The notes beneath the pieces were generated by a model, which was given only the letters and a program-made list of their open reading frames with translations, made no database searches and was not told the DNA's origin. Position numbers and translations under genes: made by a program. Below, one piece after another: positions 26,258 through 38,324 of a stretch of DNA of 64,000 nucleotides; the first letter of the stretch is position 1; each line of letters opens with the position of its first letter. Origin of the DNA: Flavobacterium xueshanense (GTDB lineage Bacteria; Bacteroidota; Bacteroidia; Flavobacteriales; Flavobacteriaceae). The stretch covers positions 62,001 through 126,000 of the forward strand of contig NZ_FONQ01000004.1 in assembly GCF_900112975.1 (NCBI RefSeq), written 5' to 3'.

Positions 26258-27463
26258 ATGCCAACAATATCAAACAAAGGCAAACAAATGCCAGAATCGC
26301 CAATTCGAAAATTGGTTCCCTATTCAGAAATTGCTAAGAAAAAAGGAAATAAAGTCTATCATTTAAACATTGGTCAACCGGATATAAAAACGCCAGAAGT
26401 TGCCATGAATGCTGTAAAGAATATTGATTTAACTATTTTAGAATACAGTCATTCTGCCGGAAATGAAAGTTACAGAAAAAAATTATCGGCATATTATATC
26501 AATCAAGGTATTTCGGTAAATATCGAGGATATTATAATTACGACCGGCGGATCAGAGGCACTTATGTTTGCCATGGGAAGCACGATGGATCAAGGCGATG
26601 AAATTATTATCCCAGAGCCTTTTTATGCAAATTATAATGGATTTTCAACGGCTTCAGGAGTTACTGTTGTCCCTGTAATTTCGACAATAGAGACTGGTTT
26701 TGCTCTTCCGGCTGTAGAAGATTTTGAAAAACTGATTACGCCAAAAACAAAAGCAATACTTATTTGCAATCCAGGAAATCCAACTGGATATTTATATTCT
26801 AAAGAAGAAATCATGCAACTGGCAGCATTGGTCAAAAAACATGACTTGTTCTTAATCTCTGATGAAGTATATCGCGAATTCACTTATGATGGCGATGTAC
26901 ATTATTCTGTAATGAATGTTCCCGGACTTGAAGAACACGCTATCATGATTGATTCTGTTTCTAAAAGATACAGTATGTGTGGCGCAAGAATAGGATGTAT
27001 TGTTTCTAAAAACAAGGAAGTGATGGCTGCTGCGATGAAATTTGCGCAAGCAAGATTAAGTCCGCCAACCATTGAACAAATAGCAAGTGAAGCCGCTCTG
27101 GACACGCCGCAAAGTTATTTTGACGAAGTAATTTCAGAATATAGAGAACGAAGAGACACTCTGATTGTAGAGTTAAATAAAATAGATGGCATTATTGTAA
27201 GCAAACCAAAAGGAGCTTTTTATTGTATCGCGCAACTACCGGTAAACAACGCTGATGCGTTTGCACAGTGGCTTTTAGAAAGTTATGACTTAGATGGTGA
27301 AACTGTAATGGTCGCACCCGCAGCTGGCTTTTACTCGACCCCTGGAATGGGACTAAATCAGGTTCGAATCGCTTATGTTTTGAAAAAAGAAGACTTAATA
27401 AGTGCAGTACGCATACTAAAAGCAGCAATTCCTGTTTATAATGCAACACAAACAAAAGCGTAA
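26258..27463 (+). CDS. PLP-dependent aminotransferase, class I
   Basis: The 401-aa enzyme is a fold-type I aminotransferase. The PLP Schiff-base lysine is Lys236 in DSVSKRYSMCGARIG. Other landmarks are NIGQPDIKTPE, TTGGSEALMFAMGS, CNPGNPTGYLYS and SDEVYREFTYDG; an Arg in QVRIAYVLKKEDL binds the substrate carboxylate. It resembles aspartate or aromatic aminotransferases of Bacteroidota, so it probably exchanges amino groups with 2-oxoglutarate; the amino acid is not fixed by sequence. TTGCAAATTTGCAA, a perfect palindrome at 26225-26238, lies before the start. Confidence 0.93.
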   Translation: MPTISNKGKQMPESPIRKLVPYSEIAKKKGNKVYHLNIGQPDIKTPEVAMNAVKNIDLTILEYSHSAGNESYRKKLSAYYINQGISVNIEDIIITTGGSEALMFAMGSTMDQGDEIIIPEPFYANYNGFSTASGVTVVPVISTIETGFALPAVEDFEKLITPKTKAILICNPGNPTGYLYSKEEIMQLAALVKKHDLFLISDEVYREFTYDGDVHYSVMNVPGLEEHAIMIDSVSKRYSMCGARIGCIVSKNKEVMAAAMKFAQARLSPPTIEQIASEAALDTPQSYFDEVISEYRERRDTLIVELNKIDGIIVSKPKGAFYCIAQLPVNNADAFAQWLLESYDLDGETVMVAPAAGFYSTPGMGLNQVRIAYVLKKEDLISAVRILKAAIPVYNATQTKA

Positions 27464-27511
27464 TAAAAGTATGCTTTAGATTTACTCATTGAGTAAACGG
27501 AAGGATTTTAT

Positions 27512-27550
27512 AAAAAGGCAATAACACACCCGTTATTGCCTTTCTTTTTA
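27512..27550 (+). terminator. Terminator of aminotransferase gene
   Basis: AAAGGCAATAAC pairs with GTTATTGCCTTT around a 6-base loop, followed by a T-rich tract. Confidence 0.9.
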
Positions 27551-27686
27551 GGTCCAAAAAACAAATAAGAATCTCCTGATAAACCGATAAAGTAGTCTTA
27601 AATAATAAGAGCGATAGAAATTCTTTAATTTTTATTATTTATCTTTACCGCTTAAATAATTATACCCACTATAATAGTTGCTTTTA

Positions 27687-28358
27687 ATGATAAAAAACGA
27701 AGAATTTCAAGACGAATTAGGAGACAATCATGTTAGTTTATCCGCAAACAATCCAGTAAGAGATGATGCTTTTGACATTACTGATGATGAAAAAATTGAA
27801 AAAATAAAAAAAGACGTCGAGAGTATTCTAATCACACTTGGAATGGACTTGACCGATGATAGTTTAAAAGGCACACCCAATCGTGTTGCTAAAATGTTTG
27901 TGACGGAAATTTTTGGAGGTTTGAATCCTGCAAAAAAGCCAAAAGCTTCCACATTTGACAACAATTACAAATACGGTGAAATGTTAGTTGAAAAAAACAT
28001 CATCGTATATTCTACCTGCGAACATCATTTATTACCCATTATAGGAAGAGCGCATGTGGCTTATATTTCTAACGGAAGAGTTATTGGTTTATCTAAAATG
28101 AACCGTATAGTGGAATATTATTCCAAAAGACCTCAGGTTCAAGAGCGCTTGACGATGCAAATTGTTCAGGAATTACAAATTGCTTTGGGTACCGAAAATG
28201 TAGCTTGCGTGATTGATGCCAAACATCTTTGCGTAAATTCAAGAGGAATTAGTGATATTGAAAGTAGCACTGTGACATCCGAATTTGGCGGAAAATTTAA
28301 AGATAGTGTAACGCGCAGAGAGTTTCTGGATTATATTAAATTAGAAACAAAGTTCTAA
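27687..28358 (+). CDS. folE: GTP cyclohydrolase I
   Basis: Converts GTP to dihydroneopterin triphosphate, the first step toward folate and related pterins. The 223-aa protein carries the catalytic and zinc-binding residues in STCEHHLLPIIGRAHVAYI and in IDAKHLCVNSRGISD (the second Cys ligand), with FVTEIFGGL and SKMNRIVEYYSKRPQVQERLT as family segments. The frame stays open to a TTG at 27678, but ATG at 27687 is chosen. TATCTTTA about 40 bases upstream is close to a -7 box. R2c lies just downstream. Confidence 0.96.
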   Translation: MIKNEEFQDELGDNHVSLSANNPVRDDAFDITDDEKIEKIKKDVESILITLGMDLTDDSLKGTPNRVAKMFVTEIFGGLNPAKKPKASTFDNNYKYGEMLVEKNIIVYSTCEHHLLPIIGRAHVAYISNGRVIGLSKMNRIVEYYSKRPQVQERLTMQIVQELQIALGTENVACVIDAKHLCVNSRGISDIESSTVTSEFGGKFKDSVTRREFLDYIKLETKF

Positions 28359-28390
28359 GTAACCCGATTCATTTAGTATCCATAAATTCC

Positions 28391-28467
28391 TAGCCCTGAT
28401 GGAAGCGGCATCCTTTTTATGGCTTCTTTAGCCATGAAAAGATACAGCAAACAGCAGGAAATGGCTC
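28391..28467 (+). repeat. Dispersed repeat R2, copy c, before cysS
   Basis: TAGCCCTGATGGAAGCGGCATCC and ATACAGC..ACAGCAGGAAATGGCTC match copies a and b. Its own hairpin is ATGGCT (28419-28424) with AGCCAT (28430-28435), plus outer T/A pairing. The repeat ends 15 bases before the CysS ATG. Confidence 0.75.
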
Positions 28468-28481
28468 AAAAAAATAAAAAA

Positions 28482-29960
28482 ATGCCTTTATACAATACGC
28501 AAACGCTTAAAATATACAATTCTCTTTCGGGAGAAAAAGAAACATTTACACCCATACACGAAGGAAATGTTGGGATGTATGTTTGTGGGCCAACGGTTTA
28601 CAGCAATGTGCATCTTGGAAACGTGCGTACTTTTATGTCTTTTGACGTGATTTTTAGGTATTTTCTACATTTAGATTACAAGGTGCGCTATGTTAGGAAC
28701 ATTACGGATGTGGGCCATATTGTGGATGATGTGGATGAAGGCGAGGATAAAATTGCCAAAAAAGCGCGTCTAGAGCAACTAGAACCGATGGAAGTCGTAC
28801 AACGTTATACCGTAGATTTTCATAATATTTTAAATGAATTTAACTTTTTGCCACCAAGTATTGAACCAACGGCAACGGGTCATATTATTGAACAAATTGA
28901 AATTATAAAGACTATCATTGAAAAAGGAATTGGTTATGAAGCCAATGGATCCGTTTATTTTGATGTGGTAAAATTCAATGAAACCAATCATTACGGACGA
29001 TTAAGCGGCCGGAATATTGAGGATATGCTTGCCAATACCCGCGATCTTGACGGACAAAGTGACAAGAGAAATCCACAGGATTTTGCGCTTTGGAAAAAAG
29101 CGGAAACCCAACATATCATGCGTTGGCCTTCGCCTTGGAGCGATGGATTTCCAGGATGGCACTTAGAATGTACCGCAATGAGCACTAAATATTTGGGTAA
29201 TCATTTTGACATTCATGGTGGCGGAATGGATTTAAAATTTCCGCATCATGAGTGCGAAATTGCACAAAACGAGGCCTGTACCGGACAAACCCCCGTTAAT
29301 TATTGGTTACATGCCAATATGCTGACTTTGAACGGTAAAAAAATGGCTAAATCTACGGGAAATAATATTCTGCCAAGAGAAATATTGACGGGAGAAAACA
29401 CGATTTTGAGTAAAGCATTCTCAGCATCGGTTGCACGATTTTTTATGTTACAGGCGCATTACCGAAGTATTCTTGATTTCTCTGATGACGCCATTGTTGC
29501 TGCCGAAAAAGGATACAAACGATTAATGGAAGCGATGCATTCATTAAAAGAGATCAATACTGGCACAAAAAGCACGGTTGACATTATTGCTTGGAAACAA
29601 TCCTGTTATGATGCGATGAATGACGATTTTAACACGCCAATTTTGATTGCGCAGTTGTTTGAAGGTGTTCGATTTGTCAATTTATTAAAGGATGAAAAAG
29701 AAACTTTGAATGCCGATGACTTAAACTATTTTGCAAAAACAATGCATGCATTTGTTTTTGACGTTCTAGGTTTAGAAGATGAAAAAGTTTCGGACAGCAA
29801 TAACGATAAGTTAGAAGGAACGGTGAATATGCTTATCGAAATGAGAAAACAGGCCAGAGACAACAAGAATTTTTCTTTGTCTGATCAAATTAGAGACCAA
29901 TTAATTGCTTTGGGAATTCAGTTGAAAGACGGAAAAGAAGGAACAACATTTAGCATTTAG
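28482..29960 (+). CDS. cysS: Cysteinyl-tRNA synthetase
   Basis: Charges tRNA-Cys with cysteine. The 492-aa class I enzyme has the first zinc Cys in [19 protein letters not shown], where HLGN is the HIGH motif, [10 protein letters not shown] and [10 protein letters not shown] as the other zinc/active-site segments, and KKMAKSTGN as KMSKS. The frame is open from 28419, but those extra 21 residues are encoded by repeat R2c and are rich in Lys and Gln. The family N-terminus begins at [15 protein letters not shown], so ATG 28482 is chosen; 28461 is a possible alternative. Confidence 0.97.
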   Translation: MPLYNTQTLKIYNSLSGEKETFTPIHEGNVGMYVCGPTVYSNVHLGNVRTFMSFDVIFRYFLHLDYKVRYVRNITDVGHIVDDVDEGEDKIAKKARLEQLEPMEVVQRYTVDFHNILNEFNFLPPSIEPTATGHIIEQIEIIKTIIEKGIGYEANGSVYFDVVKFNETNHYGRLSGRNIEDMLANTRDLDGQSDKRNPQDFALWKKAETQHIMRWPSPWSDGFPGWHLECTAMSTKYLGNHFDIHGGGMDLKFPHHECEIAQNEACTGQTPVNYWLHANMLTLNGKKMAKSTGNNILPREILTGENTILSKAFSASVARFFMLQAHYRSILDFSDDAIVAAEKGYKRLMEAMHSLKEINTGTKSTVDIIAWKQSCYDAMNDDFNTPILIAQLFEGVRFVNLLKDEKETLNADDLNYFAKTMHAFVFDVLGLEDEKVSDSNNDKLEGTVNMLIEMRKQARDNKNFSLSDQIRDQLIALGIQLKDGKEGTTFSI

Positions 29961-30018
29961 TGTTCAGTAATTCGTTTTTAATGATTAGCGCAGAATTTCA
30001 AATTGAAACTAATAAAAT

Positions 30019-30267
30019 ATGATTTCAAAAATCCTCATATTTCCTTTTGTAGTATTAGTTCGATTTTATCAAGTTGCGATTTCTCCATTTACCCCTTCAG
30101 CTTGCCGATTTGAACCGACTTGCTCTTCCTATATGATTCAATCCTTACAAATTCACGGTTTGTTTTACGGAGGATTTTTGGGAGTAAAACGCATTTTGAG
30201 TTGTCATCCTTGGGGGAAAACGGGCTATGATCCTGTTCCAAAAAAAACATGCAATCACAAACATTAA
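30019..30267 (+). CDS. yidD: Membrane protein insertion efficiency factor YidD
   Basis: An 82-aa protein of the YidD family, which associates with the inner membrane and helps YidC-dependent insertion. The diagnostic pattern is complete: [29 protein letters not shown] and [17 protein letters not shown], with the three conserved Cys. It lies between cysS and lgt rather than in the rnpA-yidC context. Confidence 0.95.
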   Translation: MISKILIFPFVVLVRFYQVAISPFTPSACRFEPTCSSYMIQSLQIHGLFYGGFLGVKRILSCHPWGKTGYDPVPKKTCNHKH

Positions 30268-30333
30268 CATTTTTTGAGTATAAATTTACATTAAAACTCT
30301 ATTTTTACGACTAATATACAAATTTTACACTAA

Positions 30334-31260
30334 ATGACACACGCTTTAAACATCGTTTGGAATCCATCAGAAGGAATCGATTTAGGCTTTTTTATCATTC
30401 GATATTACAGCTTAATGTTTGTAATTGCTTTTGGATTAGGCTGGTACATCATGAAAAACATCTTCGATCGAGAAGGTGAATCGATAGAGAAATTGGATTC
30501 TTTGTTTATCTGGACTGTGTTGGCAACCTTAATTGGTGCGCGTTTAGGACACGTTTTCTTTTACGATTGGGAATATTACCGCAATCATTTATTGGAAATT
30601 ATTTTACCTTTTCGATTTAGTCCGAGTTTTGAATTCACCGGATATCAAGGTTTAGCAAGTCATGGTGCTGCTATTTCTATAATAATTGCCATGTATTTTT
30701 ATAGTAAAAACATTTTGAAAAGACCACAATTATGGATTTTAGACCGTGTTGTTATTCCTGTAGCGAGTGGCGCTATTTTCGTCAGACTAGGCAACTTTTT
30801 TAATTCGGAAATTATTGGTCATGAAACCACATCTTCTTTTGGAATAAAATTTATTAAAGATCATTTTAGTCCGATGGATGCCGTCAATGCTACTCAAATA
30901 GCGAATCCTAAAGACGCCTATACAGCCATCGCAACAGATCCTAAATTCGCGACTTTACTGGAACAGGTTCCTGCGAGACATCCTACGCAATTGTATGAAG
31001 CATTTTGTTATATTTTTGTTTTTGCAATCTTATTTTTCATGTATTGGAAAACCGAAAAAAGAAAATATACTGGATTTATTTTTGGAATGTTCCTTGTTCT
31101 TTTGTTTACAGTTCGTTTTATAGTGGAGTCCGTTAAGGAAAGTCAAGGTGGTTTCGAAAGCGCTTTAGGCTTGTTTTCAACAGGACAATGGCTCAGTATT
31201 CCATTTATACTTATAGGACTGTATTTCATTTTTACAGCTCAAAAAGAATTAACGAATTAA
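30334..31260 (+). CDS. lgt: Prolipoprotein diacylglyceryl transferase
   Basis: Adds diacylglycerol to the lipobox Cys of lipoprotein precursors in the inner membrane. The 308-aa protein has about seven membrane segments and the family motifs GLGWYIMKN, LIGARLGHVFFYDWEYY, GLASHGAAI, the essential Arg in RLGNFFNSEIIG and RHPTQLYEAFCYI. A loop near residues 185-205 (PMDAVNATQIANPKDAYTAI) is longer than in E. coli. Many predicted lipoproteins in this window would be its substrates. Confidence 0.96.
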   Translation: MTHALNIVWNPSEGIDLGFFIIRYYSLMFVIAFGLGWYIMKNIFDREGESIEKLDSLFIWTVLATLIGARLGHVFFYDWEYYRNHLLEIILPFRFSPSFEFTGYQGLASHGAAISIIIAMYFYSKNILKRPQLWILDRVVIPVASGAIFVRLGNFFNSEIIGHETTSSFGIKFIKDHFSPMDAVNATQIANPKDAYTAIATDPKFATLLEQVPARHPTQLYEAFCYIFVFAILFFMYWKTEKRKYTGFIFGMFLVLLFTVRFIVESVKESQGGFESALGLFSTGQWLSIPFILIGLYFIFTAQKELTN

Positions 31261-31278
31261 AAAATCATTTCGTTTCGA

Positions 31279-31319
31279 AAAAAAAGCGTTAACTACATCA
31301 CAGTAGTTAACGCTTTTTT
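31279..31319 (+). terminator. Terminator of lgt
   Basis: AGCGTTAACTAC pairs perfectly with GTAGTTAACGCT around a 6-base loop, with flanking A- and T-runs, so it may work in both directions. Confidence 0.92.
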
Positions 31320-31329
31320 GTAGAGAAAA

Positions 31330-31923
31330 TAAAAATTCAAAATCAATGTTTTTTGTATTATAAATGGAGTTTTTTTGTAAACCAGCATTAGAAATGTGAC
31401 GAATATTTGGTCGAATGTCATTCTGTTAACTTCGCAAGTGAATCCTATCGCTAAGTCATCTGCGAAGGCAAAACCTTTAGACAAGCGCTCCGTTTCCGTA
31501 TCTGTAATCATTGATCCGATACTTCCTAACACATAAATAGAAGGCGATTCAAAGACTAGTTTCCTTGCCAGAAAGCCAATATTAAGAACATATTTCTTTA
31601 CATCCTACAGCTTTGTAAATTTCTCCCGTTTAGCTAAATAATCGGGTTCATCATGTGCAACGAAATACAAATTTAAGCGGTGGTGTTTTGCAAAAGTAAG
31701 GCTCTGGTCGCGGTACTAATAAATATTTAAAGCTATTTCTATCCTTTATTTTGTAATATAATTGCAACTTGAAATACTGGTTTGTATCTGTATAATTTCT
31801 ATTTTTAAATTCATTTCCTAATCCATAAGCGAAACCAAATTAAATTCTATTGCCTTTATCTTGCGCATAAAATGGGATTGCACTGCCAATAATAATTATA
31901 ATTAGAAGTGCTTTGTTATTCAT
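31330..31923 (-). pseudogene. Broken PagL-like lipid A deacylase (acyloxyacyl hydrolase)
   Basis: Reading the reverse strand from ATG at 31923 gives a signal peptide (ending PFYAQ) and, after a stop, FGFAYGLGNEFKNRNYT and YFKLQLYYKIKDRN. Later pieces in other frames give YVLGSIGSMITDTETERLS and FAFADDLAIGFT. A third frame gives RPNIRHISNAGLQ, with the His and Ser of the PagL catalytic site. At least two stops and several frameshifts split the gene. Intact relatives would trim acyl chains from lipid A in the outer membrane. The remnant fills most of the gap between lgt and secDF. Confidence 0.7.
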
Positions 31924-31983
31924 AAAATTTAAATTTAAAAATCATACAGTTACGAATTAAAAATTTCACTTTAGATTGTAGTT

Positions 31984-32023
31984 AAAAAAAAAAGAGATTC
32001 AACTTACGCTGAATCTCTTTTTA
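31984..32023 (-). terminator. Terminator of secDF
   Basis: AAAGAGATTCA and TGAATCTCTTT form an 11-bp stem with A/T runs outside, just beyond the secDF stop. Confidence 0.9.
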
Positions 32024-32041
32024 AAAATTATAGAAAAAAAT

Positions 32042-35014
32042 TTAGGCTTCTAAATGTGCTCTTTCAACCTTATTTTTATCTTCTTTTGAGATTGTATCCA
32101 CTAATACTGGTGTAGCGATAAACAATGAAGAATATGTTCCTACTACGATACCTACTAACATAGCAAATATAAATCCTCTGATTGAATCCCCACCAAAAAC
32201 AAACATGATTAACAAAACAACAATCATTGTTAATGAAGTATTGATTGTTCTGGACATCGTTGTATTAATTGACTGATTTACAATGTCAGAGAACGTACCT
32301 TTAGTTTTACCGGCTAAAAACTCTCTAACCCTGTCAAATACAATAACAGTATCGTTCATAGAATATCCAATAACAGTTAGAATCGCAGCGATAAAATGTT
32401 GATCGATTTCCATCCCAAAAGGCATGAATTTATAGCATAATGAATAAATTCCCAATACAAAAATAACATCATGCGCAATAGCTGCAATAGCTCCTAAACT
32501 GTATTGCCACTTTCTGTAACTGATCATTAAGTATAAAAACACTATTGCCATTGCTCCAAGTACTGCCCAATATGCATTAGTTTTAATATCCTGCGCTACT
32601 GTTGGACCAACTTTAGAAGCTAATAAAACTCCTACTTTTTTACCATCGTAAGCATTTATAAATTTATCATACGTCATATCTGCTGAAAAATGTTGTTTTA
32701 AAGTCGCAAATAACAATTTATTCACTTCTTCATCTGCTTTTATTCCTGGTTCTTGAACTTTAAATTTGGTAGTTATTTTTAATTGATTATTATTACCAAA
32801 AACTTTTACTTCAGCACTACCATCAAAAACTTTTGCTAATTCTGCTTTTACAGTTTCTGTTTCAATTGGTTTTTCAAAACGCACTTGGAATGTTCTTCCT
32901 CCCACGAAATCAACTCCCTCATCCAAACCGTTTGTTGCTAATGAAATAACACTAATAATTACAACGATACTAGAGAACAAATAAGTCCATTTTTTCATTC
33001 CTAAGAAATCAAAATGAAAGTTGTTGAACATGTTCTTAGAAAAATTTGTTACAAAAGTCAAATTATTCTTTTTGCTTATATTCCAGTCAATGAAGATTCT
33101 TGCAATAAAGATTGAAGTAAATAACGAAGTTACTATACCAATCAATAAAGTAGTAGCAAAACCTTTAATTGGTCCTGAACCAAAAATAAATAACACAGCT
33201 CCAGTTAAAATATGAGTTACATTCGCATCTGTAATGGATGACATCGCACCTCTCCAGCTGTATGAAGTTTTAACCGCTTCTTCCAGAGTTTTACCAGCAC
33301 GTAATTCTTCTTTCGCTCTTTCGTAAATAATGATATTTGCATCCACTGCAGTACCCATCGTAAGAACGATACCCGCAATACCCGGTAATGTTAATACTGC
33401 TCCAAGACTTGCTAAAATTCCGAATAAGAATAATAAGTTAACCGCTAGTGCAACATTTGCATACCATCCGGCTTTACCATAATAGATCATCATCCAAAGT
33501 GATACTAAAAGTAATCCTATCAAAGCGGAGTTAGTACCATTGTCAATTGCTTCCTGACCCAAGGATGGACCTACAACTTCTGACTGAACAATATCCGCAG
33601 CTGCAGGAAGTTTACCCGCTCTTAAAACATTTGCTAAATCTTTAGTTTCTGTTACATCAAAAGCCCCTGAAATTTCAGATCTACCACCTGAGATTGGGCC
33701 TGTAGAAACTCCAGGTGCGGAATAAACGATATCATCAAGAACAATAGCGATATTGCTTTTTTGAGTATATGCTCTACCAGTTAGTTCTTCCCAAGCTTTT
33801 GCACCTTGACCGTTCATTTGCATCGAAACAGCCGGTTTACCACTTTGATCAAATGTATCACTTGCATCAGTAATTACGCCACCGCTCATTGCAGGCACGT
33901 TATCTCTATTACCTTTTAAAGCGTATAATTCTACAGCATCAATATCTTTTGCTTTAGCATCTTTAATTATCATTGGTTTACCCCAAACAAATTTTGCATA
34001 TCGTTGGTCACCTGCTAATAAAATTCTAACATTAGCTCTTTTCAAATATCCGTTTACAACGGCAGTATCTTTTGGAGAGAAAAGTCCTAAAACCGGACCT
34101 CCGCCTTGACCAATAATTTTATCAAATAAAGGATTTTCTCCTTTTTTAGTAGCAGTTGAATCTTTAGCATCAGTAAGTAACGCACTTAAAGAATCTTTCA
34201 CAACTGGTTTTACTTCAGTCGTGTTGATTTCAGTTTTTTTCAATGACTCATTAGCAGCCATTAAAAAGTTACCTATTTCTTCAATTTTGTATGTTTCCCA
34301 AAACTGTAATTGAGCTGTGCTTGATAATAATTTTTTAGCACGATCTACATCTTTTGCACCTGGAAGTTCAACAAGAATTTGACCTGAATTTCCTAATTTT
34401 TGAATATTAGGCTGTGTTACACCAAATTGATCGATACGTTTTCTTAAAACTCCAAAAGCACTTTCTACAGACTCATCTACTTTTCTGGAGATAACCTTTT
34501 TTACTTGTGCATCCGTCATTTGAAAATCTACTCCACCTTCACCTTGCAAACTTCTGTTAGCAAAAATATCAGGAGAAGCTAATTTTACAGTTCCTTTTGA
34601 ATTGGCATCAAAAGCATCAAAAAACTTATCTAAATACGATTTATTCCCTTGTGAATCTGCAGTTGCATCAGCCAAAGACTTATTGAAAACTGGATTCTTA
34701 GAATTATTAGATAATCCTTTTAAAATATCTTTAACAGATATTTGAAGTATAACATTGATACCACCTTCTAAGTCAAGACCTTTATTGATCTGCTTATCAC
34801 TTACTTCATTAAAAGTAAAATTAGTAAACCCAAGATTAAATACTTCTTCTTTACCAATAGAATCTAAATATTTTACTTCTTTGTCAGCATTTCCATTAGC
34901 AAAAGATTTTGCATCGTTTTTTACTTTGCTTGCGACAAAAGTGAAAGAAAGTTGGTAAATACTTACCAATGCAAATAGAATTGCGAAAAATTTAATAAGT
35001 CCTTTATTCTGCAT
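32042..35014 (-). CDS. secDF: Fused protein translocase subunits SecD and SecF
   Basis: One 990-aa chain holding both SecD and SecF, membrane proteins that use proton-motive force to pull secreted proteins through SecYEG. The SecD half has the motif INKGLDLEGGINVILQ near residue 78, periplasmic domains around 150-480 and six membrane segments to about 640 (GTAVDANIIIYERAKEELR). The SecF half starts near 670, has DFVGGRTFQVRFEKP and ends with GYSMNDTVIVFDRVREFL and the last helices. Fused SecDF is normal in Bacteroidota. Transcribed alone, with its own terminator. Confidence 0.97.
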   Translation of the reverse strand: MQNKGLIKFFAILFALVSIYQLSFTFVASKVKNDAKSFANGNADKEVKYLDSIGKEEVFNLGFTNFTFNEVSDKQINKGLDLEGGINVILQISVKDILKGLSNNSKNPVFNKSLADATADSQGNKSYLDKFFDAFDANSKGTVKLASPDIFANRSLQGEGGVDFQMTDAQVKKVISRKVDESVESAFGVLRKRIDQFGVTQPNIQKLGNSGQILVELPGAKDVDRAKKLLSSTAQLQFWETYKIEEIGNFLMAANESLKKTEINTTEVKPVVKDSLSALLTDAKDSTATKKGENPLFDKIIGQGGGPVLGLFSPKDTAVVNGYLKRANVRILLAGDQRYAKFVWGKPMIIKDAKAKDIDAVELYALKGNRDNVPAMSGGVITDASDTFDQSGKPAVSMQMNGQGAKAWEELTGRAYTQKSNIAIVLDDIVYSAPGVSTGPISGGRSEISGAFDVTETKDLANVLRAGKLPAAADIVQSEVVGPSLGQEAIDNGTNSALIGLLLVSLWMMIYYGKAGWYANVALAVNLLFLFGILASLGAVLTLPGIAGIVLTMGTAVDANIIIYERAKEELRAGKTLEEAVKTSYSWRGAMSSITDANVTHILTGAVLFIFGSGPIKGFATTLLIGIVTSLFTSIFIARIFIDWNISKKNNLTFVTNFSKNMFNNFHFDFLGMKKWTYLFSSIVVIISVISLATNGLDEGVDFVGGRTFQVRFEKPIETETVKAELAKVFDGSAEVKVFGNNNQLKITTKFKVQEPGIKADEEVNKLLFATLKQHFSADMTYDKFINAYDGKKVGVLLASKVGPTVAQDIKTNAYWAVLGAMAIVFLYLMISYRKWQYSLGAIAAIAHDVIFVLGIYSLCYKFMPFGMEIDQHFIAAILTVIGYSMNDTVIVFDRVREFLAGKTKGTFSDIVNQSINTTMSRTINTSLTMIVVLLIMFVFGGDSIRGFIFAMLVGIVVGTYSSLFIATPVLVDTISKEDKNKVERAHLEA

Positions 35015-35194
35015 TATTACTAAAAATTAATTATTTTTTATTTATTTATTTTTGCTTTAAACCTTGTAAAACAACATTTTACATCCATTTTTAAATTTAA
35101 AAAAGAATCTCAATAGTTACTTCATTTTTTTTAAACCGAGCAAATATATAATTAACGTTAAGATTAACCAATTTATTTATAGATTAATCTCAAG

Positions 35195-35222
35195 AAAAAG
35201 ACTGCAATGATGCAGTCTTATC
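35195..35222 (-). terminator. Terminator of mdh
   Basis: AAGACTGCA (35198-35206) pairs with TGCAGTCTT (35211-35219) around a 4-base loop. Confidence 0.88.
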
Positions 35223-35239
35223 TTTTTTATATGTAAATT

Positions 35240-36175
35240 TTATACCAAAATCGATTTTAAAGCGTCATTCATTTGTCTAACGGCATCAGCACTTTTAGCA
35301 AATAAGGTTTTTTCAGCATCATTTAGTTTAATGTCAAGAATTTCTTCCACTCCATTTTTACCAATAATACATGGAACACCAATGCAGATATCATTTTGAC
35401 CATATTCTCCTTCAACGAAAACAGAACAAGCGATCATTTTCTTTTGGTCATTCAAAATACTATCCACCAAAAAAGCAACTGAAGCTCCCGGAGCATACCA
35501 AGCCGATGTTCCAAGAAGTCCTGTAAGTGTAGCTCCACCTACCATAGTATCCGCAGCTACTTTTTGTAATTGTTCTTCCGAAAGAAATTGTGAAACTGGA
35601 ATTCCGTTGTAAGAAGCTAATCTTGTCAAAGGAATCATAGTAGTATCACCATGTCCACCGATAACCATTGCTGAAATATCATTAGCGGGTTTGTCTAAAG
35701 CCAAAGATAAATACGTTCTGAAACGAGAACTGTCTAACGCTCCACCCATCCCAATAATTCTATTTTTTGGCAATCCAGTAGATTTTAATGCCAAATATGT
35801 CATGGTATCCATAGGATTTGAAACCACTACAATAATAGTATCCGGCGAATGCTTCAATACATTTTCAGCAACTGTTTTCACAATTCCTGCATTAATTCCA
35901 ATTAGTTCTTCACGAGTCATTCCTGGTTTTCTTGGAATTCCTGATGTAATTACCACTACATCACTTCCTGCTGTTTTAGAATAATCATTGGTAACACCTG
36001 ATACTTTGGTATTAAAACCTGTATTAGTGGCACATTGCATGATATCTAATGCTTTCCCTTCAGCAAAACCTTCTCTAATATCCAATAACACTACTTCGCT
36101 GGCAATTCCTCTATAAGAAATTACATCCGCACATGTTGCTCCTACATTTCCTGCTCCTACAATGGTAACTTTCAT
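35240..36175 (-). CDS. mdh: Malate dehydrogenase
   Basis: Interconverts malate and oxaloacetate with NAD in the TCA cycle. The 311-aa protein is of the LDH-like MDH type: NAD site VGAGNVGATCAD at 5-16, substrate arginines in GIPRKPGMTREEL (near 82-94) and at the LDSSRFRTYL position, and the catalytic His in VIGGHGDTTMIPL near 176. The key residue for malate over lactate (Arg in RKPGM) is present. Confidence 0.97.
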   Translation of the reverse strand: MKVTIVGAGNVGATCADVISYRGIASEVVLLDIREGFAEGKALDIMQCATNTGFNTKVSGVTNDYSKTAGSDVVVITSGIPRKPGMTREELIGINAGIVKTVAENVLKHSPDTIIVVVSNPMDTMTYLALKSTGLPKNRIIGMGGALDSSRFRTYLSLALDKPANDISAMVIGGHGDTTMIPLTRLASYNGIPVSQFLSEEQLQKVAADTMVGGATLTGLLGTSAWYAPGASVAFLVDSILNDQKKMIACSVFVEGEYGQNDICIGVPCIIGKNGVEEILDIKLNDAEKTLFAKSADAVRQMNDALKSILV

Positions 36176-36261
36176 ATTTTAAAGTTTATTCGGTTAATTG
36201 TTAATTTGGTTACTTGTTTTTGTGTTAATCTATTCAAATAAAAACGAATGATTACATTACG

Positions 36262-38217
<1,956 letters not shown>

Positions 38218-38245
38218 CTAAAAAATGTAATTTTTGTATAACACG

Positions 38246-38253
38246 CAAATATA
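38246..38253 (-). promoter_or_regulatory. Candidate gyrB promoter -7 box
   Basis: On the reverse strand TATATTTG matches TAnnTTTG about 40 bases before the gyrB start. A second near-match, TATAATTTG, lies just upstream. Confidence 0.45.
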
Positions 38254-38324
38254 TAAAAACGCAAATTATATAACCGTTAAAATCCCTTTTTAAGCCCTTA
38301 AGTTATTAACATTTGTTCATATAA

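Noticed and set aside
31293..31532. 79-aa reverse-strand open frame as a gene
   Set aside because: It is one surviving frame of the broken PagL-like gene and runs into the lgt terminator.
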